Shown here piece after piece: positions 47,324 through 56,456 of a DNA stretch of 64,000 nucleotides. Under the pieces are notes generated by a model. That model was not told the DNA's origin. It was given only the letters and a program-made list of their open reading frames with translations, and did no database searches. Each line of letters begins with the position of its first letter. The stretch's first letter is position 1. Both the position numbers and the translations under genes were made by a program. Origin of the DNA: Burkholderia metallica (GTDB taxonomy: Bacteria > Pseudomonadota > Gammaproteobacteria > Burkholderiales > Burkholderiaceae); NCBI RefSeq assembly GCF_902832845.1, contig NZ_CADFDB010000001.1:1364001-1428000 (forward strand), written 5' to 3'.

Positions 47324-47336
47324 GTTGCACTCCGTA

Positions 47337-47369
47337 TTCGACGAAGGTTCGACGACGGTTCGACGAAGG
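47337..47369 (-). repeat. Three tandem 11-bp units upstream of the ABM gene
   Basis: The unit TTCGACGAAGG occurs three times head to tail with one mismatch in the middle copy. It lies 14 bp upstream of the ABM start, inside the leader. It may be a binding site array or a slippage product. No function is shown. Confidence 0.6.
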
Positions 47370-47373
47370 CCCG

Positions 47374-47829
47374 TCACGCCGACGGGTCGAACTCCACCAC
47401 GCGCGGTCGCTCGTCGATATCGCAACCGCCTCGTGCCGTGCCGCCGCGCGCCGCGTACGCCGTCCGCAGCACCGGGAACGCCGTGCCCAGCGAATCGCGC
47501 ATGTGCGGCGAACGCAGCAGCGCCGCCGTGGTGACGACTCAACGCTGCATTGTATGGGATCGGCACCGCGTTCACCGCGTCGCGGGCCGCGCGCTACCAT
47601 GCGGCCCGTGCGGCCACCGCGACGTCGCCGCGCAGCGACAAAACAGGCACGCGCCTTCCGCGTATGCATGCGACCGATGCGCGGAACCGGCGAGCGTGCC
47701 GGGCACCGCCTGCGGCACGGCCACCCCGTCGCAAAAAATCGCCGCAAGGTCGCGCCAGCGGCCGCACAGCTCCAGCATGTGGGCGCCGAAGCCCGCGCTG
47801 CGCGTGAAGCCTTCCACGCGCTTGCCGTC
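47374..47829 (-). pseudogene. Possible decayed gene between the ABM and SDR genes
   Basis: In one leftward frame, 47829 to 47572 reads a coherent 85-codon segment (DALDGKRVEGFTRSAGFG, LELCGRWRDLAAIFCDG), then a stop. After another stop at 47540-47542 the same frame reads 53 more codons (AALLRSPHMRDSLGTAFPVLRTAYA, RPRVVEFDPSA). Both halves look protein-like and have no start or ribosome site. I cannot name the family. A vestigial gene with several stops is the likely reading; confidence is low. Confidence 0.3.
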
Positions 47830-47945
47830 AAGCGCATCCGGTTATGCGACGCACCGCGACTCGTTGCGCACGCAACCCTATCGGCAGTTTCCCGAGCATC
47901 GTGAATCCGCTCGAAGCTGCCGCGTCGTCCGGTGTCGGTTCGCGC

Positions 47946-48662
47946 TCACCACGGCACCGTCCGCCCCAGATAGTCGAGGAATTCGAGCCCGGGCCGCGCG
48001 CGCTTCGCGAGCAGCACGTCGACGAGGCTCGGCACGCTCTCGGCGATCGTCAGCCGCGCATCGGGCCCGCCCAGGTCGGTGCGGACCCAGCCGGGCGCCA
48101 TCAGCGCCATCGCGCGACGCGTATCGGCCTGACGCGCCGCGAAGCTGCGCATGAACTGGTTCAGCGCGGCCTTGCTGCCGCGATATACCTCGCGCATGCC
48201 GTTCACGTTGTTCGCGACGCTGCCCTGCCCCGACGACATCGCGCCGATCAGGCCGTCGTCGGTGACGAGATCCTGCAGCGTCTCGATCACGCGCATCGGC
48301 GCCAGCGCATTCGTGATCATCACGCGCACGAATTCGTCGGTCGTCACTTCGCCGATCGTCTCGGTCGGTTCGTTCGTCGTTCCCGCATTCACGAACAGCA
48401 TGTCGAAGCGCCGGCCCGCCAGCCGCGCGCGCAATGCGGCCAGTTGCGCCGGCTCGCAGATGTCGAGCGTCTCGATGTCGAGCCGGCCGTCGAACCGGTC
48501 GACGAGCTCGTGCAATTGCGTGCGCCCCGATCCTGCGCGCACGGTGCCCGTGACACGCCAGCCCCGCTTCAGAAATGCCTCCGCCATCGCGAGCCCGAGG
48601 CCGCGAGATGCCGCGACGAGCAGGATCGCGGGTACGTGCTGGTTCGATACGGTCGATTGCAT
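47946..48662 (-). CDS. Short-chain dehydrogenase/reductase
   Basis: A 238-residue SDR. The nucleotide motif is VAASRGLGLA in place of the standard TGxxxGxG; the NAG block FVNAGTTNEP and the catalytic YRGSK are intact. A conserved tail GLEFLDYLGRTVPW suggests a small substrate pocket. It is divergent from a LysR gene, so it is probably its target. The ATG at 48662 is used because upstream sequence has no SDR features. Substrate unknown. Confidence 0.83.
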   Translation of the reverse strand: MQSTVSNQHVPAILLVAASRGLGLAMAEAFLKRGWRVTGTVRAGSGRTQLHELVDRFDGRLDIETLDICEPAQLAALRARLAGRRFDMLFVNAGTTNEPTETIGEVTTDEFVRVMITNALAPMRVIETLQDLVTDDGLIGAMSSGQGSVANNVNGMREVYRGSKAALNQFMRSFAARQADTRRAMALMAPGWVRTDLGGPDARLTIAESVPSLVDVLLAKRARPGLEFLDYLGRTVPW

Positions 48663-48795
48663 GGTGTGCGCCTTTGCCGGGTTTCGTGATGCAGCCACTA
48701 TAGGTGCGCAACACGACAGGCGCCAGACGCATCGCATTCAATTCATAGTTGTACCAGACGCCATGTGATGTCGCGCGGTGGCGTATCCTGTCGTC
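48663..48795. promoter_or_regulatory. Divergent promoter region of SDR and LysR genes
   Basis: 133 bp between divergent starts, AT-richer than the flanks. AATTCATAGTTGTACC and CACTATAGGTG are possible promoter or operator elements for LysR control. No stringent motif match is claimed. Confidence 0.4.
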
Positions 48796-49773
48796 ATGGA
48801 CGACATCGACCTGAACCTCGTCACCGCGCTCGACGTGCTGCTGTCGGAAGGCAGCGTGACCGGCGCCGCGCGCCGGCTCGGCCTGAGCACGTCCGCGATG
48901 AGCCGCACGCTCACGCGGCTGCGGCTCGCCACCGGCGATCAGCTGCTCGTGCGCGCCGGACGCAAGCTCGTGCCGACACCGCACGCAGCCGCGCTGCGCG
49001 ACCGTGTGCACGCAATCGCAACGGAGGCGCGCGCGGTGCTGCGGCCGGCGACGGCCGACGTCGACATGGCGACGCACGCCGCCACGTTCACGATCCGCGC
49101 GGCCGCGTCGTTCATGGAAATGTTGTCCGGCCCGGTGGTCGCCGCACTCGGCGAAGTCGCGCCACAGGTGCGCGTGCGCTTCGTCCCGAAGTCCGACCGC
49201 GATCCGCAGGCGCTGCGCGACGGCGCCGTCGATCTGGAAATCGGCAAACGCGGCGACGATGCGCCCGAACTGCACACGCGCATGCTGTTCCACGACTGGC
49301 ACGTCGCGGTCGCGCGCGCCGGGCATCCGCTGTTCGCGTCGGGCAGGATCACGCCCGCCCGCTATGCGGCCTGCCGTCACGTGATCGCCTCGCAGCTGGG
49401 CGACTTCGGCGGGCCGGCCGACGACCCGGCCGCTCCGGCCCACCCGGGCCACACCGTGTGCGTCGTCGTACCGGGCTATCCCGACGCGATGCGTGTCGCG
49501 GCCAGCACCGACCTGATCGCGCTCGTACCGCGCTCGAGCCTCGCCAACGCGTTCTCGCCGGGGCTGACGGAGGCCCTCGGGCTGCGCAGCTTCGAGATTC
49601 CGGTGCGCCTGCCCGAGATCCTCGTTTCCGCGCTGTGGCATCCGCGCATGCACGGCGACCCGGTACATCGCCGCCTGCGCGATGCGGTCATCGCCGTCTG
49701 CCAGCAAGCGTATCCGGATGCCCGCGCGCCGCGCCCGCCGGCGAGCCGCGCGCGCACGCGCGCTGCGGGCTGA
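48796..49773 (+). CDS. LysR-family regulator
   Basis: A 325-residue LysR protein with the HTH at about 7-64 (VTGAARRLGLSTSAMSRTLTRLR) and a full effector domain. It is the divergent partner of the SDR at 47946-48662. The segment HPRMHGDPVHRRLRD near the end is typical of regulators acting on NAD(P)H-linked reductases. The last 20 residues are Arg/Pro-rich. The ATG at 48796 is preferred over the upstream GTG-type frame. Confidence 0.85.
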   Translation: MDDIDLNLVTALDVLLSEGSVTGAARRLGLSTSAMSRTLTRLRLATGDQLLVRAGRKLVPTPHAAALRDRVHAIATEARAVLRPATADVDMATHAATFTIRAAASFMEMLSGPVVAALGEVAPQVRVRFVPKSDRDPQALRDGAVDLEIGKRGDDAPELHTRMLFHDWHVAVARAGHPLFASGRITPARYAACRHVIASQLGDFGGPADDPAAPAHPGHTVCVVVPGYPDAMRVAASTDLIALVPRSSLANAFSPGLTEALGLRSFEIPVRLPEILVSALWHPRMHGDPVHRRLRDAVIAVCQQAYPDARAPRPPASRARTRAAG

Positions 49774-49781
49774 CGCGCGGC

Positions 49782-50519
49782 TCAGACCAGCCGGCCGCCG
49801 CCGTCGATGTGCAGGATCTCGCCGTTCATGAAGCCGTTGCCCAGCAGGAACGCGATCGCATCCCCCACTTCGTCGGCGCGCCCGACACGGCCGCCGGGCA
49901 ACGCCGCCGCGGCGCCCGCGAGGATCGTGCCGCGCGCGTCCGGGCCGAACACGTCGTACAGCGGCGTCTCGACGAAGCCGGGCGCAACGACGTTCACGCG
50001 AATCGGCTTCAGCTCCAGCGCGAGCGACTGCGCCAGCGCCTCGACGCCGCGCACGGCCGCGGCGATCACTGACGTGCCCTGCGCGGCCGGACGATCCGAC
50101 AGTTGGCCGCCGGTCAGCACGATCGAGCCGGTCGCGGGCATCCGCGGCAATGCGGCCCGGATCGCGTAGACCGGCCCGGCGATACGCTCCTGGAGCGCGA
50201 CGAGCACGTGATCGGGGTCGGTCTCGCCCAGCTTGCCGGCGATGAAGCGGCCGGCCGTGACGACCAGGTGATCGACGCGTGCGATCGTGTCGAATGCGGC
50301 CTGCACCGCATGCCGGTCCGCGATGTCGGCCACCGCGATGCGCGCGCCGCCGATCGCTTGCGCGGCGGCTTCGAGCGTCGCGCGGGTCCGGCCGATCAGC
50401 GTCACGCTGGCGCCTTTCGCCTTCGCGGCGGCCGCGGCCGCGAGGCCGATTCCGGAACTCCCGCCGAATACCACCACGTGCGCACCGTCCAGTGCCGAAG
50501 ATGGCGTTGCCTCGTTCAT
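49782..50519 (-). CDS. SDR-family protein lacking the catalytic Tyr-Lys
   Basis: A 245-residue SDR with an intact nucleotide site GGSSGIG and a C-terminal IDGGGRLV. The usual YxxxK is replaced: the aligned stretch reads SVIAAAVRGVE, so neither Tyr nor Lys is present. This subgroup of Burkholderia SDRs may bind NADP without the standard catalysis. It is divergent from a LysR gene, its presumed regulator. Substrate and activity are unknown. Confidence 0.75.
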   Translation of the reverse strand: MNEATPSSALDGAHVVVFGGSSGIGLAAAAAAKAKGASVTLIGRTRATLEAAAQAIGGARIAVADIADRHAVQAAFDTIARVDHLVVTAGRFIAGKLGETDPDHVLVALQERIAGPVYAIRAALPRMPATGSIVLTGGQLSDRPAAQGTSVIAAAVRGVEALAQSLALELKPIRVNVVAPGFVETPLYDVFGPDARGTILAGAAAALPGGRVGRADEVGDAIAFLLGNGFMNGEILHIDGGGRLV

Positions 50520-50622
50520 GTCGACTCCTCATCGGGGATTGAAGGTGCGTGAACGTTAGGTCATTCTCGATTGCGCTGGAACGTGCGAAACTTAAATAAG
50601 ACTCATGCCATAAGGGAATAAG

Positions 50623-51579
50623 ATGGATTCGCTGCGATCCATGCGCGTGTTCGTCCGCGCGATCGAGCTCGGCAATTTCTCGGCGGTCGCGCGCGAGGAA
50701 GGCACCGGCCAGCCGACGATCAGCAAGATCGTCGCCGCATTCGAACGGGAACTGGGCGTGCGCCTTCTCGAACGCTCGACCACGAGCCTCGCGCCCACCG
50801 ACGAAGGCCGGCGGTTCTACGACCGCTGCAAGCGCGTGATCGACGAATACGCAAGCGCGGTGGCCGACGTGCGCGGGCAAACGGTGCGGCCGGTCGGCAA
50901 GCTGGTCGTCAATGCGCCGCTCGGGCTGGGGGAACTCAGGCTGAACGCGCTCGTGCTCGACTTCCTCTCCGCGTGGCCCGAGATCGAAGTCGAGCTGCAA
51001 TTGACCGACCGCGCGATCGACCTCGTCGAAGAAGGCGTCGACGTCGCGATTCGCCTCGGCCACCTGCTGCCGCCGGATGCCGTGGCGCGCCACGTCGCGT
51101 CGTCGCCGCGCCTGCTGGTCGCCACGCCGGGATACGTCGCGCAGGCCCCGAAGCTTCGCCGCCCGGAAGACCTGACGAAGCATGCGTATGTCGGCTACGC
51201 GCGCGCTGACATCGGCAACGAACTGACATTCGCCCGCGGCGACGAGCAGGTCGTCGTTCCGGTGCACGGCAGGTATCGCGTGAACAGCTCGATCGCGCTG
51301 CGGGAATGCTTCCTGGCCGGAAACGCGGTGGGCAGCGCGCCCGCGTGGCTCGTTCAGGACCTGATCGACAGCGGGCAGCTCGTGCGCTTGCTGTCGAGGT
51401 GGGCCATGCCGCCGCCGCATGCGCTGCACGTCGTCTGCGCATCGCGCCGGTATCTGCCGCTTCGCACCCGCACGTTCCTGCAGTTCATGGAACAGCGGAT
51501 TCCCGCGCTACCCGGATTCCATGCGATCCCCGCACCGACCGCCATCCCGACCGTGCCCGCCGCGCGGCAAGCCCGCTGA
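50623..51579 (+). CDS. LysR-family regulator
   Basis: A 318-residue LysR protein with the HTH at about 5-62 (SAVAREEGTGQPTISKIVAAFEREL) and the common CrgA-like effector domain (GKLVVNAPLGLGELRL, EEGVDVAIRLGHL). It is divergent from the SDR at 49782-50519. A TTAAATAAGACTCATG region 30 bp before the start supplies a plausible promoter. A 15-residue Pro/Ala-rich tail has no role in the fold. Confidence 0.85.
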   Translation: MDSLRSMRVFVRAIELGNFSAVAREEGTGQPTISKIVAAFERELGVRLLERSTTSLAPTDEGRRFYDRCKRVIDEYASAVADVRGQTVRPVGKLVVNAPLGLGELRLNALVLDFLSAWPEIEVELQLTDRAIDLVEEGVDVAIRLGHLLPPDAVARHVASSPRLLVATPGYVAQAPKLRRPEDLTKHAYVGYARADIGNELTFARGDEQVVVPVHGRYRVNSSIALRECFLAGNAVGSAPAWLVQDLIDSGQLVRLLSRWAMPPPHALHVVCASRRYLPLRTRTFLQFMEQRIPALPGFHAIPAPTAIPTVPAARQAR

Positions 51580-51732
51580 CCGACGGGCGCCGCGGTCGTC
51601 ACCCGCTGGGCGCCGATCCTCCGCCATTTTTACCCGATCCCGTCGAATCCCCGCTATTGCGCTGCCCCCGGCGGCGCCGGCGGGCCGTTCGGCTAAAATG
51701 CCGCACTTTCCACCTCGTCCGGCCCGCTCGCC

Positions 51733-53121
51733 ATGCAACCCGCCTCCTCCGCCCAACCCGCCGCCCACGGCGCCGATGCCGCACATTCGGCCCGCGACCT
51801 CGTCTACGGCCCGAACGACCGGCCGGCGCCGATGGTCGCCTTCGTCGCCGCACTACAGCACCTGCTGGCGATCATCGTGCCGATCGTCACGCCCGGCCTG
51901 CTGATCTGCCAGGCGCTCGGCGTATCCAGCCGCGATACGACCCTGATCGTGTCGATGTCGCTGGTGATTTCCGGCATCGCCACCTTCGTCCAGTGCAAGC
52001 GCTTCGGCCCGCTGGGCGCCGGCCTGCTGATCGTCCAGGGCACGAGCTTCAACTTCGTCGGCCCGCTGATCGCCGGCGGCAGCCTGATGGTCAAGCAAGG
52101 CACGCCGGTCGAGACCGTGATGGCCGCGATCTTCGGCGTCGTGATTGCCGGGTCGTTCGTCGAGATGGGCGTGTCGCGCATCCTGCCATTCGTGAAGCGC
52201 CTGATCACACCGCTCGTCACCGGCATCGTCGTGCTGCTGATCGGCCTCACGCTGATCAAGGTCGGCCTCATCAGCATGGGCGGCGGCTTCGGCGCGATGG
52301 CCAAGGGCACGTTCGCGAGCGCGGAGAACCTGACGCTGTCCGGCCTCGTGCTCGGCACGATCATCCTGCTCAACCGCGTGCCGGTCGTGTGGGTGCGCAG
52401 CACCGCGCTCGTCATCGCGCTCGCGATCGGCTATCTCGCGGCCGCGTTCCTCGGCCGCCTCGACTTCACCGGCATGCATCAGGCCGCGCTGTTCCAGGTG
52501 CCGACGCCGCTGCACTTCGGCATCGGCTTCTCGTGGTCGCTGTTCGTGCCGATGCTGATCATCTACCTCGTCACGTCGCTCGAAGCGATCGGCGACGTCA
52601 CGGCCACCAGCAAGATTTCGAACGAGCCCGTCGAAGGCCCGGTGTGGATGCAGCGAATCAAGGGCGGCGTGCTCGTAAACGGCGCGAACTCGCTGCTGGC
52701 CGGCGTGTTCAACACGTTCCCGAGCTCGGTATTCGCACAGAACAACGGCGTGATCCAGATCACCGGCGTCGCCAGCCGCCACGTCGGCATCTGGATCGCG
52801 GGGATGCTGGTCGTGCTCGGGCTGTTCCCGGTCGTCGCCGGCGTGCTGCAGGCCGTGCCCGAGCCCGTACTCGGCGGCGCGGCGATGGTGATGTTCGGCG
52901 CGGTGGCCGCATCGGGCATCAACATCCTCGCGGGTGTCCAGCTCGACCGTCGCGCGCTGCTGATCATCGCGGTGTCGCTCGCGCTCGGCCTCGGCGTGTC
53001 GCAGGTGCCGGACATCCTCAACAGCCTGCCGCACGCGCTGAAGAACGTGCTCGAATCGGGTGTGGCCACGGGCGGCATCTGTGCGCTCGTGATGAACTGG
53101 TTCCTGCCGGAAAAGAAGTAA
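51733..53121 (+). CDS. NCS2 xanthine/uric acid-type permease
   Basis: A 462-residue inner-membrane carrier with about twelve segments. The family signatures are ALQHLLAIIVPIVTPGL in helix 1, EAIGDVTATSKISNEP in the middle and FAQNNGVIQITGVASR (the NAT motif with QNNG). These fit XanQ/UacT proteins that import xanthine or urate with protons. It stands 152 bp after the LysR gene. The ATG at 51733 has no clear Shine-Dalgarno but is the only start near helix 1. Confidence 0.88.
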   Translation: MQPASSAQPAAHGADAAHSARDLVYGPNDRPAPMVAFVAALQHLLAIIVPIVTPGLLICQALGVSSRDTTLIVSMSLVISGIATFVQCKRFGPLGAGLLIVQGTSFNFVGPLIAGGSLMVKQGTPVETVMAAIFGVVIAGSFVEMGVSRILPFVKRLITPLVTGIVVLLIGLTLIKVGLISMGGGFGAMAKGTFASAENLTLSGLVLGTIILLNRVPVVWVRSTALVIALAIGYLAAAFLGRLDFTGMHQAALFQVPTPLHFGIGFSWSLFVPMLIIYLVTSLEAIGDVTATSKISNEPVEGPVWMQRIKGGVLVNGANSLLAGVFNTFPSSVFAQNNGVIQITGVASRHVGIWIAGMLVVLGLFPVVAGVLQAVPEPVLGGAAMVMFGAVAASGINILAGVQLDRRALLIIAVSLALGLGVSQVPDILNSLPHALKNVLESGVATGGICALVMNWFLPEKK

Positions 53122-53337
53122 GCGGACGAGCAACTCGTCCGGGAACGCAGGGGCGTCCGTGAAGGCAGCCGCCTCACGGATACCCGCGTTGCAGACCGGC
53201 ACGTCGAACGCGGCAGGCGCGGCCTGCGCAATGTGCATAGCCGCTTCGACAGGCGACGCGATGTCGGCCTCGATCCGCTGAAGCTCGGCACCTGGCGGCA
53301 ACGTCAGCGTGTCCGGACACGTGCTGGCGGCGGCCAA
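53112..53337 (-). pseudogene. SDR gene fragment
   Basis: The leftward frame reads PGAELQRIEADIASPVEAAM and VPVCNAGIREAAAFTDAPAF: the beta-alpha-beta region and the NAG motif of a short-chain dehydrogenase. The fragment lacks the N-terminal GxxxGxG half and continues without the catalytic YxxxK, running into the opposite strand of the NCS2 gene. It is probably the relic of a gene deleted before the present arrangement. It occupies most of the gap between the NCS2 and NUDIX genes. Confidence 0.6.
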
Positions 53338-53395
53338 AAGTCAAACCCGGTCAGGTCGGCTTGGCCGATCGATTCGCGCTGGTTAGAATCACCGC

Positions 53396-53821
53396 ATGCC
53401 CCAGCGCCCCGCACCCAATATCGCCTCCGAAGCGAGCGCCGTTCCGGTCAAGGAACGCGCGACCGTCGTCTGCTATCGCGGCGAACGAGTCTTGCTCGTC
53501 GCGCGCGCCGCGTCGCGCTGGGCCCTTCCGGGCGGCACGATCAAGCGCGGGGAAGCGCCGCTCGAAGCCGCGCATCGCGAGCTGTTCGAAGAAACCGGCA
53601 TCACCGGCCAGTCTCTTGTCTACTCGATGCAGTTCACCGGGCTCGCCAAGATCCATCACGTGTTCTTCGCGGAAGTCGGCCCGGACCAGACGCCGCAAGC
53701 GAACAACGAGATCGATAAATGCAAGTGGTTTCCGGTCGACAGCGTCGACGGGCTGCGCGCCAGCATTCCGACGAAGCGCATCGTCGAACTCGTCTACCAG
53801 CACGAAATCAGCAAGACGTAA
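53396..53821 (+). CDS. NUDIX hydrolase
   Basis: A 141-residue hydrolase with a complete NUDIX box: GGTIKRGEAPLEAAHRELFEETGIT (about 47-71). It hydrolyses a nucleoside diphosphate linked to another moiety; the substrate cannot be read from sequence. Short N-terminal extension is disordered. It is monocistronic. A GGTTAGAATC element lies 10 bp before the ATG at 53396. Confidence 0.88.
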   Translation: MPQRPAPNIASEASAVPVKERATVVCYRGERVLLVARAASRWALPGGTIKRGEAPLEAAHRELFEETGITGQSLVYSMQFTGLAKIHHVFFAEVGPDQTPQANNEIDKCKWFPVDSVDGLRASIPTKRIVELVYQHEISKT

Positions 53822-53899
53822 CGCGCGTTACGGGCGCGCGCGCTCACGGGCCGGCAGCCGACCCGGATCAACGTGCGTGAATCGGCGGCGCGTGAGCGC

Positions 53900-54112
53900 T
53901 CAGTGCGGACGCCTTCTTCGCAACTCGTGCGTGGAATAGACGACCAGGAAGATGCCCAGCATCGCCACGCCGGACGCCATGAAGTCGTTCGCGCTTCCCG
54001 AGCTGTTCAGGGATTGCGGGAAAATGCCGAGACTCAATCCTGCGAGAGCGAGAAGCAACCCTGCGGCCACACCCCAGATCGGCCCGACCGTCTTTTCGAT
54101 TTTATTTTTCAT
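53900..54112 (-). CDS. Small membrane protein, two helices
   Basis: A 70-residue protein with two hydrophobic segments (about 10-30 and 44-60) and a basic C-terminal tail ELRRRRPH. Such small membrane proteins in Burkholderia are mostly uncharacterised. I chose the ATG at 54112; another ATG seven codons upstream is possible, and neither has a strong ribosome site. It converges with the NUDIX gene. Confidence 0.5.
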   Translation of the reverse strand: MKNKIEKTVGPIWGVAAGLLLALAGLSLGIFPQSLNSSGSANDFMASGVAMLGIFLVVYSTHELRRRRPH

Positions 54113-54323
54113 ACAGCACCCGTCTACAGTCATTACCTGAACGGTATCGGCAAAAGGTGCCGCGTCTACCTTCAGTGATTTCACTATAGCCGGAAAATAA
54201 TTCGCAGACTTGTAGTAATTTTCCCGATCAAGTTTCGTCGGGCGCGGACGCCGGCACTGGCGCCGGCGTGCACTTGCACGTCGATTGGCGCGGGCCGGGG
54301 AGACAGGAAAGAACGAGGGGGTA

Positions 54324-54363
54324 TCGCACACGCCCGGTGTCGAACCGACCCGGGCGTGTGCGA
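54324..54363. repeat. 14-bp perfect inverted repeat overlapping a tRNA-Sec-like segment
   Basis: Arms TCGCACACGCCCGG and its complement with a 12-base loop. The right arm and loop fall within a 33-bp stretch (54334-54366) that matches 29 of 33 bases of tRNA-Sec (56978-57010, T arm through variable arm), in the same orientation. It could be a transcription terminator or the end of an integration scar. Confidence 0.6.
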
Positions 54364-54366
54364 CAC

Positions 54367-55141
54367 TCACAATCGACCTCGAAGGCAGATTCCACCGCAA
54401 GCGCGATCCGTGGACAGGTCGAGGCCAGCAACACCCTGCGTGCTCGAGCCATCGTCGATGCGGTCGATACGGACGGTGACGTGGCACGGCAAAAGAACCC
54501 ATGCCGTCGGCTCACACCACGCGGTGCTCTCGCCGTTCCTTGACCAGCACTTCGCCGCCTCTACATTCAGAAGACACAACTGTTCCGCACCTCACCGACT
54601 TCTCTCGAAGTCATGCCCGCGCTTTATTCTGCGCGGCGCGGCTCGATTCACAAGCCAAACCACAAGTCTTATCCGATCAATTCCGATATTTGTCACTCGC
54701 CGCGAAATACCACCTCAAGGCTACCGTTCACGGATTGCCACTACCGCTTCCAGCAGACACAAAATCGTCCGGATATTTTTAAAATTATAAATTTCATAAC
54801 CGATAATTTAATTTCACAATCAAGCTATATTACACAAAACATCTTGACCATCGCCCAAACGATACCCATACTGGCGCCGCTCAAGTGCATTTCCTCGAGC
54901 ATGAGTCACCGCAATATTGATTTAATCGATAACACGCAGCATTCAAACGATGCTTTATTTGAAACAATCATAAAAACGAAACAACAAACGATCAAGACAA
55001 GCAAATTTTCACGCTGAATTTTCACTGAAATGAAACACCGGGGCAGATAGTTTCCATACCATCCTATAGACATCCGCTTTTATTTTTCAAGTAACGTTTC
55101 TAATCAGAATTCATAGCAATCCAAAGACCAAGGATCATGAA
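54367..55141. other. AT-rich gene-free stretch of the islet
   Basis: About 780 bp. From about 54600 on the DNA is far richer in A+T than the flanking genes. A rightward frame at 54613-55017 (134 codons) has unnatural composition and no ribosome site and is not called a gene. The last 40 bp hold the leader of the secreted-protein gene (AAGGATC before its ATG). Confidence 0.45.
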
Positions 55142-55993
55142 ATGATTGGCAAATCGAAACTCGACCGCTTCCACGCTGGCCGCTCCGTCAGAAAAAATCC
55201 GCACGGCGCGCTCCTGCTTTGCAGCCTGATGCTCGCCTCCACGCCAGGATTCGCCGGCATCAATCAAGGAACGTACTTCCCGCCGACAAACCCTACGGGG
55301 AATGTGATAAATATCGACTACGACTTTCCAGCCAGCCGCCCCGCAAGATATTTCGACAAGCTGGAGACGAGCTTCACCTTCAACAAACTGAATTCCAACC
55401 CGATCGGCACACGATTTGTCGCGACTCAATTCTGGCTGGATCCGACAAACGGAGCCGGTGGCGGAGATACGATATACATCGGCATCAACCCGACCGTGCA
55501 ATCTTACGGCTACGGCGGCCAGGCGCATTTCTCGTATTTCGGTAAAAATGCGGGCCAACTCTACAACAGCAATTGTGCCAAAGGCGCCGATGGCGGAAGC
55601 GGCATTACCTGCGCGCTCAATCTGCCGACGACACAAGGATATACCTATCACCTCACGGCAACCCTGATCGAAAGCACTGCTCAGCATGCAGTCCTGTCCG
55701 GCACCGTCGACGTACTCGATGGCGCCGGCGATCCGGTCCAGACTGTCGAGATCGGGAAATTCGAGATTCTGCGCGGCAACATGGCATTGAGTTATCCGGG
55801 GAGCTGGGTAGAAGGAAGTTCCGATCCTTGTACCTCCCTGGTAAAAACCGGCATTACCTTCAGCCCTCTGCTCGTCACCTATTTCAACACGGGCGGAAAA
55901 GATAAATATACGGCGCCGATCAACACCGTATCGTCGAATAAATGCGGCGTGAATGCGACGCCTGTCGGCGTGAGAATGGACTACGGGCGTTGA
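55142..55993 (+). CDS. Secreted protein of unknown function in the islet
   Basis: A 283-residue protein. Residues 1-45 are a charged start followed by a hydrophobic run ending GFAG, a signal peptide. The mature part is beta-rich with a repeating aromatic pattern (YDFPASRPARYFDKLETSF; GGDTIYIGINPTVQSYGYGG; TYHLTATLIES), and it resembles the DUF3472 type of surface domain, though not clearly. Four cysteines may form disulfides. The codon usage is AT-richer than that of its neighbours. A AAGGATCATGA leader precedes the ATG. Confidence 0.6.
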   Translation: MIGKSKLDRFHAGRSVRKNPHGALLLCSLMLASTPGFAGINQGTYFPPTNPTGNVINIDYDFPASRPARYFDKLETSFTFNKLNSNPIGTRFVATQFWLDPTNGAGGGDTIYIGINPTVQSYGYGGQAHFSYFGKNAGQLYNSNCAKGADGGSGITCALNLPTTQGYTYHLTATLIESTAQHAVLSGTVDVLDGAGDPVQTVEIGKFEILRGNMALSYPGSWVEGSSDPCTSLVKTGITFSPLLVTYFNTGGKDKYTAPINTVSSNKCGVNATPVGVRMDYGR

Positions 55994-56222
55994 CATCGCT
56001 CACGCGCGCCAAGCCGGATGAGCCACGCCGGCTTGGTGAAGACGTGCAAGCTTGACAGAAGCAGGCTCGAATACGACCTGGCTGCCCGGGTGGTCATTCG
56101 AACGCAGGCGAAGGCACGTTACATCGACCGGAGCGGCGTGAAATGGTGCAGATCGGCCGGGCGTGCGCACCGGCCAAGCCGCGCGGCACGCCGCGGTGCG
56201 TTTCATCCCTGGATGCGAATGA

Positions 56223-56456
56223 GCGAAATTCGGAGGGCTGTCCCGACGGGATTGGATCTTCGCCGGGAAGCATCACGAACGGGCGCGCGAAACTCCGTCA
56301 GCATACCCGAACGACTTGAAGCCCGTGGGGTGGAAGGCAGTCGACTACAACTACCACTCGCACGGCAGCTTGCGAATCCAATACGGCATCGCCAAAGCCT
56401 CTTCGTCCGGGATTGAAAACGTAGACGCCGCTCGACCGGAATCGCTCACAGGATGA
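56223..56456 (+). pseudogene. Start-less open frame in the islet
   Basis: A rightward frame of 77 codons directly after a TGA reads protein-like text (GLSRRDWIFAGKHHERARE, PNDLKPVGWKAVDYNYHSHG, LRIQYGIAKASSSG) but has no start codon. It looks like the C-terminal end of a decayed gene. No family is recognised. It converges on the fragment at 56446-56544. Confidence 0.35.

Noticed and set aside
47878-51429. Leftward frame of nearly 1200 codons
   Set aside because: It covers four real genes in other frames and has Arg/Ala-rich, domain-free sequence.
54324-54363. Simple rho-independent terminator
   Set aside because: The stem is strong, but there is no T tract and no gene ends close by; the match to tRNA-Sec explains half of it better.
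54613-55017. Rightward frame of 134 codons in the AT-rich islet
   Set aside because: No ribosome site, Ser/Ile/Thr-rich random-like composition and no domain.
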